This document shows, in pieces, positions 17,896 to 27,186 of a DNA stretch of 64,000 nucleotides. Origin of the DNA: Xenorhabdus mauleonii (GTDB taxonomy: Bacteria; Pseudomonadota; Gammaproteobacteria; Enterobacterales; Enterobacteriaceae); NCBI RefSeq assembly GCF_900113945.1, contig NZ_FORG01000006.1, positions 212,781-276,780 of the forward strand, read 5' to 3'. The notes beneath the pieces were generated by a model. The model had not been told where the DNA came from and ran no database searches. It saw only the letters and a program-made list of their open reading frames with translations. The translations under genes and the position numbers were made by a program. The number at the start of each line of letters is the position of its first letter. Position 1 is the first letter of the stretch.

Positions 17896-18906
17896 TCACC
17901 CTTGCGACAGTTCCCTGATAAAGCCGGATAGGCGCATTGTTCTTTTGCATTCAGTCTGTAGCGATTTAAGCATCTCAGAATCTGATGAGTGTATAAAGCG
18001 GGAAAAGTTTCTCAGCATGGTAACGTGTTGTCGTTCCGGTAAAGAAATCCTCATGCTTTCACGATCTAATAACGGCTTCATTCCGTGCTCAATTTCAATG
18101 CACATATCTGGCGAGAGGTTGCCATAGACAAATGAGCCACAATAGGGCATCACGAAGTCGTTCAGTATTAGCCTTCCAAGTGTGCCAGAAATTTCACACC
18201 GTTGTTTAACAACGGAACCACGATAAGAAGCCGCACCGATAAAGGTAATATTATCCTCTGCATGACCACTGACGTTCATTTCTACGATCGCATTACCATT
18301 ATCACGCAATAACAGACTTGAACCATGTGTGATGGTTTCAAAAGGGATAAACTTGCTAATCAACCGTAGCGGATACCACCCAAGATCCCCCATTACCCCA
18401 TCAGGTTCGAGAAGAGGATTGAATTTAATCTGGCCTTTATTCTGATCCGGCCAGAAAAATGAGGCCTCAACCCTATCAATCATGCCTACTTTTTCCATGA
18501 TTAGAGAATCGAGCATTTCATACCACTTAGCATGGATAAAATGCGCAGCATCTAACCATACCAGCCCTTTATTATCAGCTTCCTGAAGAAGTTCCAGCAT
18601 GGGCGCGGTATTAGGGAAAGGTTTTTCAATTAAAGCGTGCTTGTTATATTGCAGGCAGAGCCTGAGAAATTTTTCTTTTTCTGCCGTAGGCGTAGCAATA
18701 TAGACAACATCCAGATTAGGGGCTGAAAAAAAGCGTTCTTCGTTTATCGTTCCCTGCTTTTCGGGTATACCATGTTTCGCACAAAAACCATGAGCCGTTA
18801 AAATATTTCTTGAAAGAACGGTCAATACATTAATATCAGCACTACGGCAACTATCGGCTATAATTCCAGCCATTAAGCCTGTGCCTATAATGCCGAGATT
18901 AATCAT
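17896..18906 (-). CDS. Gfo/Idh/MocA family oxidoreductase
   Basis: A 336-residue NAD(P)-dependent dehydrogenase. The Rossmann motif is GIIGTGLMAG (residues 5-14) and the family EKP motif is ALIEKPFPN (E94-K95-P96); the C-terminal half is the mixed-sheet substrate domain (DGVMGDLGWYPLRLI). I chose ATG 18906 because it overlaps the upstream cupin stop by eight bases and has AGGTG nearby; an upstream extension to 18939 would cover the cupin gene's end. Gfo/Idh/MocA enzymes usually oxidise sugars or reduce imines and ketones. Here it closes a leftward accessory group, so a role in tailoring a small product is possible but not shown. Confidence 0.88.
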   Translation of the reverse strand: MINLGIIGTGLMAGIIADSCRSADINVLTVLSRNILTAHGFCAKHGIPEKQGTINEERFFSAPNLDVVYIATPTAEKEKFLRLCLQYNKHALIEKPFPNTAPMLELLQEADNKGLVWLDAAHFIHAKWYEMLDSLIMEKVGMIDRVEASFFWPDQNKGQIKFNPLLEPDGVMGDLGWYPLRLISKFIPFETITHGSSLLLRDNGNAIVEMNVSGHAEDNITFIGAASYRGSVVKQRCEISGTLGRLILNDFVMPYCGSFVYGNLSPDMCIEIEHGMKPLLDRESMRISLPERQHVTMLRNFSRFIHSSDSEMLKSLQTECKRTMRLSGFIRELSQG

Positions 18907-19192
18907 AATAACACCTGTAATCGAGAGGCTCTGAAACATTCACTGTAAAGGTGGAGCCAGCAGGAACAAAAACTTCACGGCCTTGTTCTGCAATCAATTT
19001 ATCACTGCCAACAATAAATTCCGCCTTGCCAGAGAGAATATGAAATCGTTCAGGCTCTTCAGCTAGCCACCGGAATTCTCCGGTCGCCATATATCCCATC
19101 GTTACTTTTACACCCTCCGACAGAAAATTTCTCAACACCACCTTGCCATCAAAAAAAATATACGTATCTTTGAATTGCAAAAGCTCAGACAT
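18899..19192 (-). CDS. PpnP-like cupin (DUF1255 type)
   Basis: A 97-residue single-domain cupin. The pattern VTMGYMATGEFRWLAEEPER, HILSGKAEFIVG and REVFVPAGSTFTVNV follows pyrimidine/purine nucleoside phosphorylase PpnP, which has about the same length. E. coli PpnP splits nucleosides with phosphate. This copy has diverged, for example at the ends, and lies in an operon with a Gfo/Idh/MocA dehydrogenase, so it could be a repurposed cupin. The frame overlaps the next start codon. Confidence 0.75.
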   Translation of the reverse strand: MSELLQFKDTYIFFDGKVVLRNFLSEGVKVTMGYMATGEFRWLAEEPERFHILSGKAEFIVGSDKLIAEQGREVFVPAGSTFTVNVSEPLDYRCYYD

Positions 19193-19430
19193 ATTCTCTC
19201 CCTAGCCTTTCAATATAAGCGTCATTGATATTTAATTTTCTGTGCAATTTTTCTTTGCAACAAAAAATGAGCTATAACCACCGGAACGGGGCTATATTCA
19301 AGATGTTATCTTTTAACAAAATGAGGTTTTCATTTTCGCGTATCATTCACGGAACCTGATGAAGAATATAAATCACATCGCCTTATTGCTCAGTTATTAA
19401 CCAAAGCATAGCTTTAACATACTCAAAAAT

Positions 19431-20180
19431 TTATTTTTCCTCAGTGATTTTATTGATGAAATTATCGTGCCTTGCATGAACGCGCCGCTCAATATCATTT
19501 GCGGGAATACGGCTTATTTTAGACAACCAAGCGATCCCCTCAGGATTAACCTGTAATATTTTTTTGAAAGTATTAAGATGATTTTCAACCAGTTCATATT
19601 TCAGCGGATCAGATGCGATCAATTGCCGAAAATAGTTTATCCCCATCTGAACATGTCGGGCTTCATCATGCATGGCTCCCTTATAGATTTGACCGATAAG
19701 GCTACCTTCTCCGAAGGCATGAATGAAAAGGTTAAATTGCTCAAGGGCACCATTTTCTAAAAACACATGACTGAGGAATAGTTCATCAAACGTATTGAGC
19801 TTTTGAAAATGGTCTAAGTAAAGCTCGCGGGTGCTGGATAAATCCAGGATTTTACCATTCGCCATAATGGCATACCGGGCAAATAATTCGGCATGTCTTG
19901 CTTCATCATTGACCGCTTGTGCAAGCCCAATCTTTAAGGAAAAATCCGTTGATTGCAGCATAAGCTCTGCCGCATTTTCCATGCCGATAAGTTCTACATG
20001 CGCCGAAAGGCTTGCCACGATGATGGCGTCTTTTTTATATTCATCTGGAAAATCATCATTGGTGGCCCGACTCCAATCCAAATCAACATCCCAAGTCTGT
20101 TTTGATTTACCTTTTAAATAAAGACCATAATGTTTATCATCTAAGAAATTTATTTCACTCATTTTCGGTGGGTTTTGCAT
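19431..20180 (-). CDS. Ferritin-like di-iron oxygenase
   Basis: A 249-residue helical protein with a full class-I di-iron ligand set: E63, E93-A-R-H96, E147 (or E142), and E173-A-R-H176. The spacing (30, 51, 26 residues) is like cyanobacterial aldehyde-deformylating oxygenase and also like R2-type N-oxygenases, so the chemistry cannot be settled. ATG 20180 lies four bases after the MFS stop with AAGG upstream; a longer frame from 20216 would run into the MFS gene and lacks a ribosome site. The gene follows an exporter and is opposite an operon predicted to make aldehydes. I regard oxidative tailoring of a small metabolite as the best guess. Confidence 0.8.
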   Translation of the reverse strand: MQNPPKMSEINFLDDKHYGLYLKGKSKQTWDVDLDWSRATNDDFPDEYKKDAIIVASLSAHVELIGMENAAELMLQSTDFSLKIGLAQAVNDEARHAELFARYAIMANGKILDLSSTRELYLDHFQKLNTFDELFLSHVFLENGALEQFNLFIHAFGEGSLIGQIYKGAMHDEARHVQMGINYFRQLIASDPLKYELVENHLNTFKKILQVNPEGIAWLSKISRIPANDIERRVHARHDNFINKITEEK

Positions 20181-20184
20181 AAAA

Positions 20185-21351
20185 TTAACGCCTTTGTTTA
20201 GAGAAATAAAATACATAGAAAAATGTCATCAATAGAACAAACAAAATAATACTAGTCAGTTTAAAGGTCACATCCAGAGAGTACATGCTGGCAATATACC
20301 CTCCGATAATTGGCATCGATATAGCAACCACTGAAGATAATACCTGAATCATCCCCGTTGCTTTTCCCACATTTTGATATCCAACAATTTCCCGAACACC
20401 AAGCCTTATGGCAAAAAAAGTAACGCCGGATGATATTCCTATCAGGATAATTCCGAAGTAGAACACATAAACAGATATAAATTCAGAATTCAGAAATCCG
20501 AATATAAAAAATGCGATTGAATTAATAAGCATTGACGCCATTAATATCATGACTGGACGCAACGTTTTATTTAATAAGGACGCCAGCTTTGTGCCAATAA
20601 TTCCGCCCACGCCAAGTAATGATATAATGATACCGATACTGTTTTCGCTCTCACCGACAGTTTTAAAAAACAACCCTAACATGTCATTACTCAGAAAAAA
20701 GGCAAAATTAGCAATCGTGTATCCTGCTACCAAATAAAAGAGATCTTTGCTCGCCTTCATTTCATTAAAAAATGAGTACTGGGTTGCCGCTTGCCCGGCA
20801 GCATCAATGCCTTGAGCGTGCATACCATCCTGTAATTTAAGGCTTATCTGTGAGGTTAGGACACTGAGAAAATTCAGGGCAGATGAAAAAACAATAACCG
20901 TCCAAATCCCGATTAAGTTATAGAGATAGACCACTATCAAGGGAACTAATACCCTGCTGATATTAATTAAATAACCATAAATTTCAAAAAATCTTTTGGA
21001 CTCATCATCATTTTTATTGAGTTTGATGTTTGAAATACTCAAACCACATCTTGACCACGTTTTTACAAAAGCTATTGCAAACAAGCCATAAATATTTCCG
21101 GTAAAAATCAACAATGGGGTTGCTAGGGTATTTATTGTGAAAAGAATGGTTCTCCATTGGTGAATTTTCCCTTTATCGAATAATTTACCAAAAAAATGGC
21201 TGGAGAATAAAAATGGCAAGGCAAAACAAGCGCCAAGCCATCCCATTTCTAATGGGGTTGCATGATACATATATATAGCAACGATACTCAATAAAGCATA
21301 ATCAAGATAGGTATCAAATTCATTAGCTGCTATACCAATATATTTCAACAT
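20185..21351 (-). CDS. MFS transporter
   Basis: A 388-residue major facilitator with about 12 hydrophobic segments and a central cytoplasmic loop (DGMHAQGIDAAGQAATQ) near residue 185. The N-terminal half has GWLGACFALPFLFSSHFFGKLFDKG, a variant of the A-loop motif GxLaDrxGRr. I use ATG 21351; a GTG six codons earlier (21369) is possible. It heads the structural part of a leftward operon, separated from its promoter by a hairpin and two tiny frames. Export of a product made by the neighbouring enzymes is likely; the substrate is unknown. Confidence 0.85.
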   Translation of the reverse strand: MLKYIGIAANEFDTYLDYALLSIVAIYMYHATPLEMGWLGACFALPFLFSSHFFGKLFDKGKIHQWRTILFTINTLATPLLIFTGNIYGLFAIAFVKTWSRCGLSISNIKLNKNDDESKRFFEIYGYLINISRVLVPLIVVYLYNLIGIWTVIVFSSALNFLSVLTSQISLKLQDGMHAQGIDAAGQAATQYSFFNEMKASKDLFYLVAGYTIANFAFFLSNDMLGLFFKTVGESENSIGIIISLLGVGGIIGTKLASLLNKTLRPVMILMASMLINSIAFFIFGFLNSEFISVYVFYFGIILIGISSGVTFFAIRLGVREIVGYQNVGKATGMIQVLSSVVAISMPIIGGYIASMYSLDVTFKLTSIILFVLLMTFFYVFYFSKQRR

Positions 21352-21376
21352 AATAGTTTCCCAAATCACCCAAGCA

Positions 21377-21412
21377 AACAGGCATAAGCTGCTTAATTAA
21401 CTTATGCCTGTT
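21377..21412 (-). other. Hairpin between tiny ORF and MFS gene
   Basis: Twelve-base arms AACAGGCATAAG (21377-21388) and CTTATGCCTGTT (21401-21412) with a 12-base AT-rich loop. There is no T-run after it, so it would be at best a partial terminator or a mRNA-stabilising element in the leader. Confidence 0.7.
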
Positions 21413-21424
21413 AATTTACTTAAA

Positions 21425-21448
21425 TTACACCAGTGGCTGATAGTCCAT
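21425..21448 (-). CDS. Possible heptapeptide ORF (MDYQPLV)
   Basis: Leftward, TAGGAGAATTTC leads to ATG and seven codons MDYQPLV ending at TAA. The AGGAG is the best ribosome site in this region and sits six bases from the ATG. A hairpin and then the MFS gene follow. It could be a leader peptide or a mini-precursor; tiny frames also arise by chance in AT-rich DNA. Confidence 0.35.
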   Translation of the reverse strand: MDYQPLV

Positions 21449-21475
21449 GAAATTCTCCTATTTGAATGTTGATTT

Positions 21476-21508
21476 TTAATTATTTCCCCCTGAAGGGAAT
21501 TTAAACAT
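21476..21508 (-). CDS. Possible decapeptide ORF (MFKFPSGGNN)
   Basis: Leftward, GGTGATATT leads to ATG and ten codons MFKFPSGGNN then TAA, 27 bases before the heptapeptide frame. Part of it forms an imperfect inverted repeat (TTCCC/GGGAA). Same caution as for the heptapeptide. Confidence 0.28.
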   Translation of the reverse strand: MFKFPSGGNN

Positions 21509-22320
21509 AATATCACCAAAATTTAATGTAAATAGATTAGCCATTAAATATTTCTAATACGTGACTTAGGTTTTGGTTTATTCGATTTTTCCATAAATAA
21601 AATTATTCCCGTATTTTTTCATGAAAAAATGCATGCCAAAAATACGATTTATCCTTGGCTTTTTTAGATCTTAACTATATTACTTTCACTATTTAGCCTG
21701 ATAGTGATAGATATTAATTATTTTTTCATTTCATATAGTTTATAACTCTTAATATGCATAAATAATAACCTCCATCATCTAATAGCCAAGCCTTATATTT
21801 ATAACTCAATTAATGCGAGAGAATAAAAAATACCATAATAAATTTTCTTTAGTGATATTAACATAAGGTTATTAATTTAACGCTAATTTCTTCCGTAAAA
21901 ATAAAACGAAATCCTTAAAACATTCGTCATTTAATATAATAAATAATGAAATATGCCTATTAAATAATGATAGCCACAATCTCCTTATTCTGCACAAAAC
22001 ATTAGAAAAACAATTTGATTGTTACCATGCGGTTTGGAATAATGCGCCCCGCAAATACCAAACTGACATTGACTACAAAAATAGTAAAACTCGATACCAA
22101 ATATCGAAATACGGCAAATATATTAAATTACAGCCTTATTTATTGTCAGTAACACCAACATCATCCTCCAACAATGCTCAAAAATTAAGTGTAAATAAGT
22201 ACTTTGTTTATTAGCCATAATAATAAATAAATCTTGTTAAAACTTATTACACCCATATACGCACAAAAAAACTAATTAAATTTATTTTAAATAAGAATTT
22301 AACATAGTTGTTACTTAATA
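21509..22320. other. Long AT-rich divergent control region
   Basis: Over 800 bases separate the two arms of the accessory locus. It should hold both promoters, but I see no clear regulator operator. A 113-codon frame without a normal start runs at 21876-22214 on the plus strand (see findings). The plus-arm start at 22321 has no obvious ribosome site. Confidence 0.5.
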
Positions 22321-23463
22321 ATGAGTATTAATATGCAAAATTTACCTCACGTCAAAGCACTGTGTTCTATCGCACATCCTTATCGTGCTTGTGCCGAATA
22401 TGATGCATTATTTGATGCCGCCATGCGTGAACTGACGCTATACCACTGCGAACATACCCCTGGTTATGAGCAGTGGCTGATGGAGCATGGGTTGAATAAG
22501 CAAACAATAATGGAAGTGGATGATTGGTCAAGTTTGCCGCTTTTATTTGCTAATTACTTCAAACGTAACCTGATCCTCAGTGACAGCGCGAAAGATGCTC
22601 TGGAATTGACCTCTTCCGGAACAACCGGCCAGAAAAGCCGCATGCGCTACGACGCTGAAAGTATTACCGCAGCCCAGTATATGGTGGATTGTATTTTCGA
22701 CTATTATGGCTGGAATACACCTGATCAACCGTGCAATTATTTGCTGCTTAGTTATGAACCTGCCGGCGCTGTCACTCTGGGGACGGCCTATACCGATCAG
22801 TTTCTCTGCAAATATGCGCCGGTCAATCGGGCTTATTATGCTTTGCGCCATAACGGGCAAGGCAATGAATTTGATCCTTTCGGGACTATTACCGCTCTCC
22901 AGCAATTTGCGCAGGAAGGATTGCCTGTACGTATTTTCGGCTTTCCGGCCTTTTTGTGGTTTACCCTGCAAAGAATGGAACAAATGGGGCTGCCTGCTCT
23001 GAAGTTGCATCCGGAATCACTGGTATTTCTCGGCGGAGGCTGGAAGACACACGCCGATAAATCCATTCCCAAAAAAGAACTGTATCAACGCCTGACAGAG
23101 CAATTGGGTATTCCTGATATTCGCTGCCGCGATGGTTACGGCTCAGTAGAGCACCCCGTACCTTATGTTGAGTGCTCTCACCATAATTTTCACGTGCCTG
23201 TTTATGCACGGGCTTATGCACGCCACACCGCCGATTTATCGCGCCAGCCTTATGGGGAACCGGGCTTTTTGCATTTTACATCGCCTTTTATCACTTCCTG
23301 CCCGGCTCACAGCATTGTCACGAGCGATCTGGCCGTTCTGCATCCCGCTGAAAGCTGTGGTTGTGAACTGAATACGGATTGGTTTGAGTTGCTTGGCCGT
23401 GCTGGCACCAGCAAAGGTCGTAGTTGTGCGATTGCCGCTTCAGAATTGATTAAGAGATCTTGA
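22321..23463 (+). CDS. LuxE-like acyl-protein synthetase
   Basis: A 380-residue ATP-dependent acyl-activating enzyme of the LuxE family. The phosphate-loop motif is SSGTTGQKSRMRYD (about residues 99-112), followed by the GGGWKTHADK segment, the RDGYGSVEH adenylate region and a C-terminal CGCELNTDWFELLGRAG that matches the family's end. LuxE activates a fatty acid to acyl-AMP and holds it as a thioester for LuxC. It starts a four-gene operon with only one base before the next start. No luxAB is present, so light is not the purpose. The ATG has no good ribosome site, so the exact start is open. Confidence 0.88.
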   Translation: MSINMQNLPHVKALCSIAHPYRACAEYDALFDAAMRELTLYHCEHTPGYEQWLMEHGLNKQTIMEVDDWSSLPLLFANYFKRNLILSDSAKDALELTSSGTTGQKSRMRYDAESITAAQYMVDCIFDYYGWNTPDQPCNYLLLSYEPAGAVTLGTAYTDQFLCKYAPVNRAYYALRHNGQGNEFDPFGTITALQQFAQEGLPVRIFGFPAFLWFTLQRMEQMGLPALKLHPESLVFLGGGWKTHADKSIPKKELYQRLTEQLGIPDIRCRDGYGSVEHPVPYVECSHHNFHVPVYARAYARHTADLSRQPYGEPGFLHFTSPFITSCPAHSIVTSDLAVLHPAESCGCELNTDWFELLGRAGTSKGRSCAIAASELIKRS

Positions 23464-23464
23464 T

Positions 23465-25915
23465 ATGTCTTCCACAAATACTGTTTCCGTAACAAAGAAA
23501 AATAATACGGTTGCTCCAGCACAGTCAGTAGAACAACTGCCTGTAGAACAAAAAATTGCAAAATTACGTGAGCAACTGCCGGAGCTATTGGCTCATCCCC
23601 ACACTGCCGAGCAGGTGCTGGATTGTGCACAGGGTTTTGCTGACTATTTGTCCAATCTGGACTCTCATCCTTTGTTGGATGCAAAAGCCCGCGAAGCCCT
23701 CAGCGCTTTCTGCCAACGTGAAGCGCTGGAAGCTAAACTGGAGCGGGAGCTGGGGCAAAATGCCTTTTCCCTGCGTCGGTTCGATTATGACCAAAATCGG
23801 TATGAAACATGGAAACCGCTGGGGTTGGTCGTCCACATTACCCCTTCCAACGCGGAGTTGCTGCCCTTTATGGCAGTGATAGAAAGTCTGTTGGTCGGGA
23901 ATATCAACTGGTTGCGCCCCAGCAGCAGCGATAATGGATTTAGCACGCAACTTCTGGACGCATTTTTGGCGCACGATATTTCCGGCAATTTAGCTGATCG
24001 GGTAGCGGTATTACCCTTGCCTGTCACACAACTGGCCGAATTGATGAGCCAGGCCGATGCCGTTTCCGCTTGGGGCAGCAATGCCGCCTTGGAATCTATC
24101 CGCGCACAATTGCCATCCGGTTGTCGCTGGATAGATTGGGGACATCGCATCAGTTTTGGCTGGTTAAATCCCAACACTGTCGATGATGCCCAGTTGGATG
24201 CTCTGGCTGATGATGTCTGCCTTTATGATCAACAAGCCTGCTCCAGCCCACAATGTCTGCTGGTCGATAGTGAAGATCCGGAAGTTTTGCAGCATATCGG
24301 GCAACGCATGGCCGCAGCACTGCAACGCCGCGCTGGATCGCATCCGGCACTCAAACCTGATGTTCAGGAAGCCGCAGAAATTACGACCCAAACCGCGTTC
24401 CAGAAACTCGATTTTGCTTTTACGCAGGTACAGGGTGAAGTCTGGCGGGCTGATGGATGGCGGGTAATATGGCGACATGAAGAAGAACTGGCGGCTTCCC
24501 CGCTTTTCCGCACGTTGCAAGTACGCCCGGCACCCCGCCAGCATTTGTGCACGATTTTACAACCTTGGCGCAACCACCTGCAAAGCTGTGCCTTGATGAC
24601 CCATCAAGACGATATCGTCGAAATGAGCCATGCCCTGTTCGCGGCGGGTGTCAGCCGCATTACTCCTGCGGGCCAAATGCATGGCGGTTACAGCGGTGAG
24701 CCGCATGATGGTGTTTATGCTCTGGCACGTCTGACCAAACGAGTATCTGTCAGCCTTGCGCCCGGCTTAATGGCGGGTTGTGCTCACCTTGATGTTCCCC
24801 CAGCACGGCCACAGGGATTGGAAAATCTTCCTGTATTGAATAAGACGGATTTTCAGGCCTTGGTGCCGAATGAAAAATCCCGCCTGTTTTTCCGCAGTGG
24901 TGGCAGTAGTGGCACGCCTAAACTCGCGGCCTATAGCTATCAGGATTACCACAGACAAATGCAGGCTGCGGCCGATGGGGTGTTCTCATCAGGGCTTGAA
25001 CCCTCAACGGATCGAGTCATGAACCTGCTGTATGGCGGAAAACTGTATGGCGGAATGATGAGCTTTTTCACCATCCTGGATAAATTGAATGTTGCTCAAT
25101 ATCCAATGGGCGGGCCAGCCGACAACGATTTCAGTGAAATTGCCGATATCATCGTCAACCAGCGCATTAATACATTGGTGGGCATGCCAAGTACACTGCA
25201 TCGCTTATTCCTGAATGAAGAAGCCAAACTGCGTGAGTACGGCGGCATCCGTAAACTGTTCTTGGGTGGTGAACACCTGAATATGAACCAGCGGGCTTTC
25301 CTGACCAGCTTTGGCATCACTTTGATTCGCTCAACGATCTACGGTTCAGTGGATGCAGGCCCAGTAGGCCATGCATGTGCTGCCAGCGAGGATGGTGTTT
25401 TCCATTTAATGGCCGATACCCAATGGCTGGAAATTCTCAATGTCGAAAACAATCAAACCGTAGCTGAAGGTGAAACAGGCCGCCTGATCTTTACGTCTTT
25501 ACATCGCGAAGCCCAGCCTGTTCAGCGCTACGATTTGGGCGATCTCGGCCATTGGATAGATGAACCTTGTTCTTGTGGCCTGTCTGCGCCCCGCTTCCGC
25601 CTTATGGGACGTCATGGATCCTTGTTACGGATAGGCAGCATTTTTGTCAATCTGGCCGATTTTTCTGAACTGCTTGCGTTACCGGTACAGTGGATCATCG
25701 ATCATGACGATCACGGCGTCGATTCCGTTCAATTGTTGGTTGATCACGCCGATCCGGACGCTGTGCGCCAGCGTTTATTGCAGGATGACAAGCTCGCCGA
25801 AGTTGTCGAAGGCCGCTTACTGAGCCTGGATGTTATTTCTACTTCAGCCACTGATTTCCGTCGTAATTCACACAGCGGAAAAACCCCTTTGTTCATTGAT
25901 TTGCGTAAATATTAA
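23465..25915 (+). CDS. LuxC-type acyl reductase fused to PaaK-like adenylate-forming domain
   Basis: An 816-residue two-domain enzyme. Residues about 80-430 are LuxC-like: PLGLVVHITPSNAELLPFM, SAWGSNAALESIRAQLP, and the active-site segment YDQQACSSPQ with Cys259 in the place of the acyl-thioester cysteine. Residues about 460-816 are a second, adenylate-forming domain of the PaaK/CoF-synthetase type: RSGGSSGTPKLAAYSY (about 478-493), LGGEHLNMNQRAF, STIYGSVDAG and RYDLGDLGHW. LuxC reduces an acyl thioester to an aldehyde with NADPH. The fusion puts activation and reduction in one chain. It follows the LuxE-like gene by one base and precedes a further ligase. Confidence 0.87.
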   Translation: MSSTNTVSVTKKNNTVAPAQSVEQLPVEQKIAKLREQLPELLAHPHTAEQVLDCAQGFADYLSNLDSHPLLDAKAREALSAFCQREALEAKLERELGQNAFSLRRFDYDQNRYETWKPLGLVVHITPSNAELLPFMAVIESLLVGNINWLRPSSSDNGFSTQLLDAFLAHDISGNLADRVAVLPLPVTQLAELMSQADAVSAWGSNAALESIRAQLPSGCRWIDWGHRISFGWLNPNTVDDAQLDALADDVCLYDQQACSSPQCLLVDSEDPEVLQHIGQRMAAALQRRAGSHPALKPDVQEAAEITTQTAFQKLDFAFTQVQGEVWRADGWRVIWRHEEELAASPLFRTLQVRPAPRQHLCTILQPWRNHLQSCALMTHQDDIVEMSHALFAAGVSRITPAGQMHGGYSGEPHDGVYALARLTKRVSVSLAPGLMAGCAHLDVPPARPQGLENLPVLNKTDFQALVPNEKSRLFFRSGGSSGTPKLAAYSYQDYHRQMQAAADGVFSSGLEPSTDRVMNLLYGGKLYGGMMSFFTILDKLNVAQYPMGGPADNDFSEIADIIVNQRINTLVGMPSTLHRLFLNEEAKLREYGGIRKLFLGGEHLNMNQRAFLTSFGITLIRSTIYGSVDAGPVGHACAASEDGVFHLMADTQWLEILNVENNQTVAEGETGRLIFTSLHREAQPVQRYDLGDLGHWIDEPCSCGLSAPRFRLMGRHGSLLRIGSIFVNLADFSELLALPVQWIIDHDDHGVDSVQLLVDHADPDAVRQRLLQDDKLAEVVEGRLLSLDVISTSATDFRRNSHSGKTPLFIDLRKY

Positions 25916-25930
25916 TTGAGTGAAATTAAG

Positions 25931-27175
25931 ATGATGACCAGAACGACATTAATTGATTTGTTCCATCATGCGCGCGAGCATTCTGCCTATTATAAAGATC
26001 TCTACAAATCCATTCCGCAGAATTGGACGTTGGAAGATTTACCCCTCGTTGAGCCCAGTAATTACTGGGCACATTCCAGCGAGTTGCAAACATGGCCGGT
26101 TTTGACTGCACCATTGGAAGGCGGTCATGTCTATAAAACAGGCGGTTCCACCAGCGACGGGCGACTATCTGTTTTCAGCCAGCAAGAGTGGAAAGCGTTT
26201 ATTGGCAGCTTTGGCCAAGGTATTGCCCATCAATTAAAACAGGGTGATCGGGTAGCGAATCTATTTTTTGCCGGCGACCTTTACACCAGTTTTATCTTCA
26301 TTCATGGCGCACTGTCGAATGTTCCTTTTCCGATTCTGGAATTTCCTTTTACCTGCAAAGTGGAAGACGAGTTGCTGGTCAAGAATATTCGGCTCCACAA
26401 CATCAACGTATTGGCGGGTGTGCCAGTGCAATTAATCCGTTTTGCCCATTATCTGAAAGATATCGGACAAACGTTGCCCATGGTGGAGACCATCCTTTAC
26501 GGTGGGGAAAGTCTGTTTGATTCCCAGTCCGCCATCATACAGCAAGTGTTTCCTAATGCCCGGTTAGGTTCGATCGGCTGTGCCAGTGTGGATGCCGGCT
26601 TGATAGGCTTCGCAGATACCGAATGCAGTCAGGGCGAACACCGGGTATTTGATGATGACACGATTATTGAAATCTTGGATGAAGTCACCCACGAGCCAAT
26701 CACGACACCGGGGCGCAAAGGTTTGTTGGTTGTCACCAACCTGCAACGCCAGCTCATGCCAATAATTCGCTACCCCACAGGCGATCTGGCGTGCTGGAGT
26801 GAATCAGAACAGGCTGGCCGTAAATTCGCCCTGCAAGGGCGCGCTAATCTGGGCTACCGTATCCGGGTTGGTACACTTTCATTATTCCCTGACGACTTGG
26901 CAAGCCAACTTTCGCAGCACTCGGAGCTTCTGGCTTGGCAATTAGAGTTATCGCAACAGGCTGGGAAAGACAAAATCAGGTTGTTAGTGGCAAGCCAGCA
27001 AACGGTCGATCTCGATAAAATACGCCATACCGTACTGACTGCTTTTCCTAATCTGGGCAAGGAATGCATAGTTCAAAATATGTTGGAAATCTTCCAAACC
27101 AACATTGATGGTATGTATACGCATCCACGTTCAGGCAAATTGCAACGGGTTGTGGATCTGCGTAGCTATAATTAA
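25931..27175 (+). CDS. PaaK-like adenylate-forming enzyme
   Basis: A 414-residue protein of the phenylacetate-CoA ligase/CoF-synthetase type: KTGGSTSDGRLSVFSQQEW near residue 70, ETILYGGESLFDSQ near 185, GSIGCASVDAG, and RYPTGDLACW near 285. It is related in layout to the second half of the preceding fusion protein. I place the start at the ATG 25931 (a TTG at 25916 directly after the previous stop is an alternative). Role inferred: activation of a second carboxylate or transfer of the acyl group; the acceptor is unknown. Confidence 0.82.
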   Translation: MMTRTTLIDLFHHAREHSAYYKDLYKSIPQNWTLEDLPLVEPSNYWAHSSELQTWPVLTAPLEGGHVYKTGGSTSDGRLSVFSQQEWKAFIGSFGQGIAHQLKQGDRVANLFFAGDLYTSFIFIHGALSNVPFPILEFPFTCKVEDELLVKNIRLHNINVLAGVPVQLIRFAHYLKDIGQTLPMVETILYGGESLFDSQSAIIQQVFPNARLGSIGCASVDAGLIGFADTECSQGEHRVFDDDTIIEILDEVTHEPITTPGRKGLLVVTNLQRQLMPIIRYPTGDLACWSESEQAGRKFALQGRANLGYRIRVGTLSLFPDDLASQLSQHSELLAWQLELSQQAGKDKIRLLVASQQTVDLDKIRHTVLTAFPNLGKECIVQNMLEIFQTNIDGMYTHPRSGKLQRVVDLRSYN

Positions 27176-27186
27176 GGTTGAAATCG

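Noticed and set aside
21425..21508. A microcin C-type system
   Set aside because: The tiny-peptide-plus-hairpin layout resembles it, and one peptide ends in Asn, but no ThiF-like MccB is in the neighbourhood. Kept only as an analogy.
22321..25915. A bioluminescence (lux) operon
   Set aside because: LuxE- and LuxC-like proteins are there, but no luxA or luxB, and the LuxC protein is fused to another ligase. The operon must serve another product.
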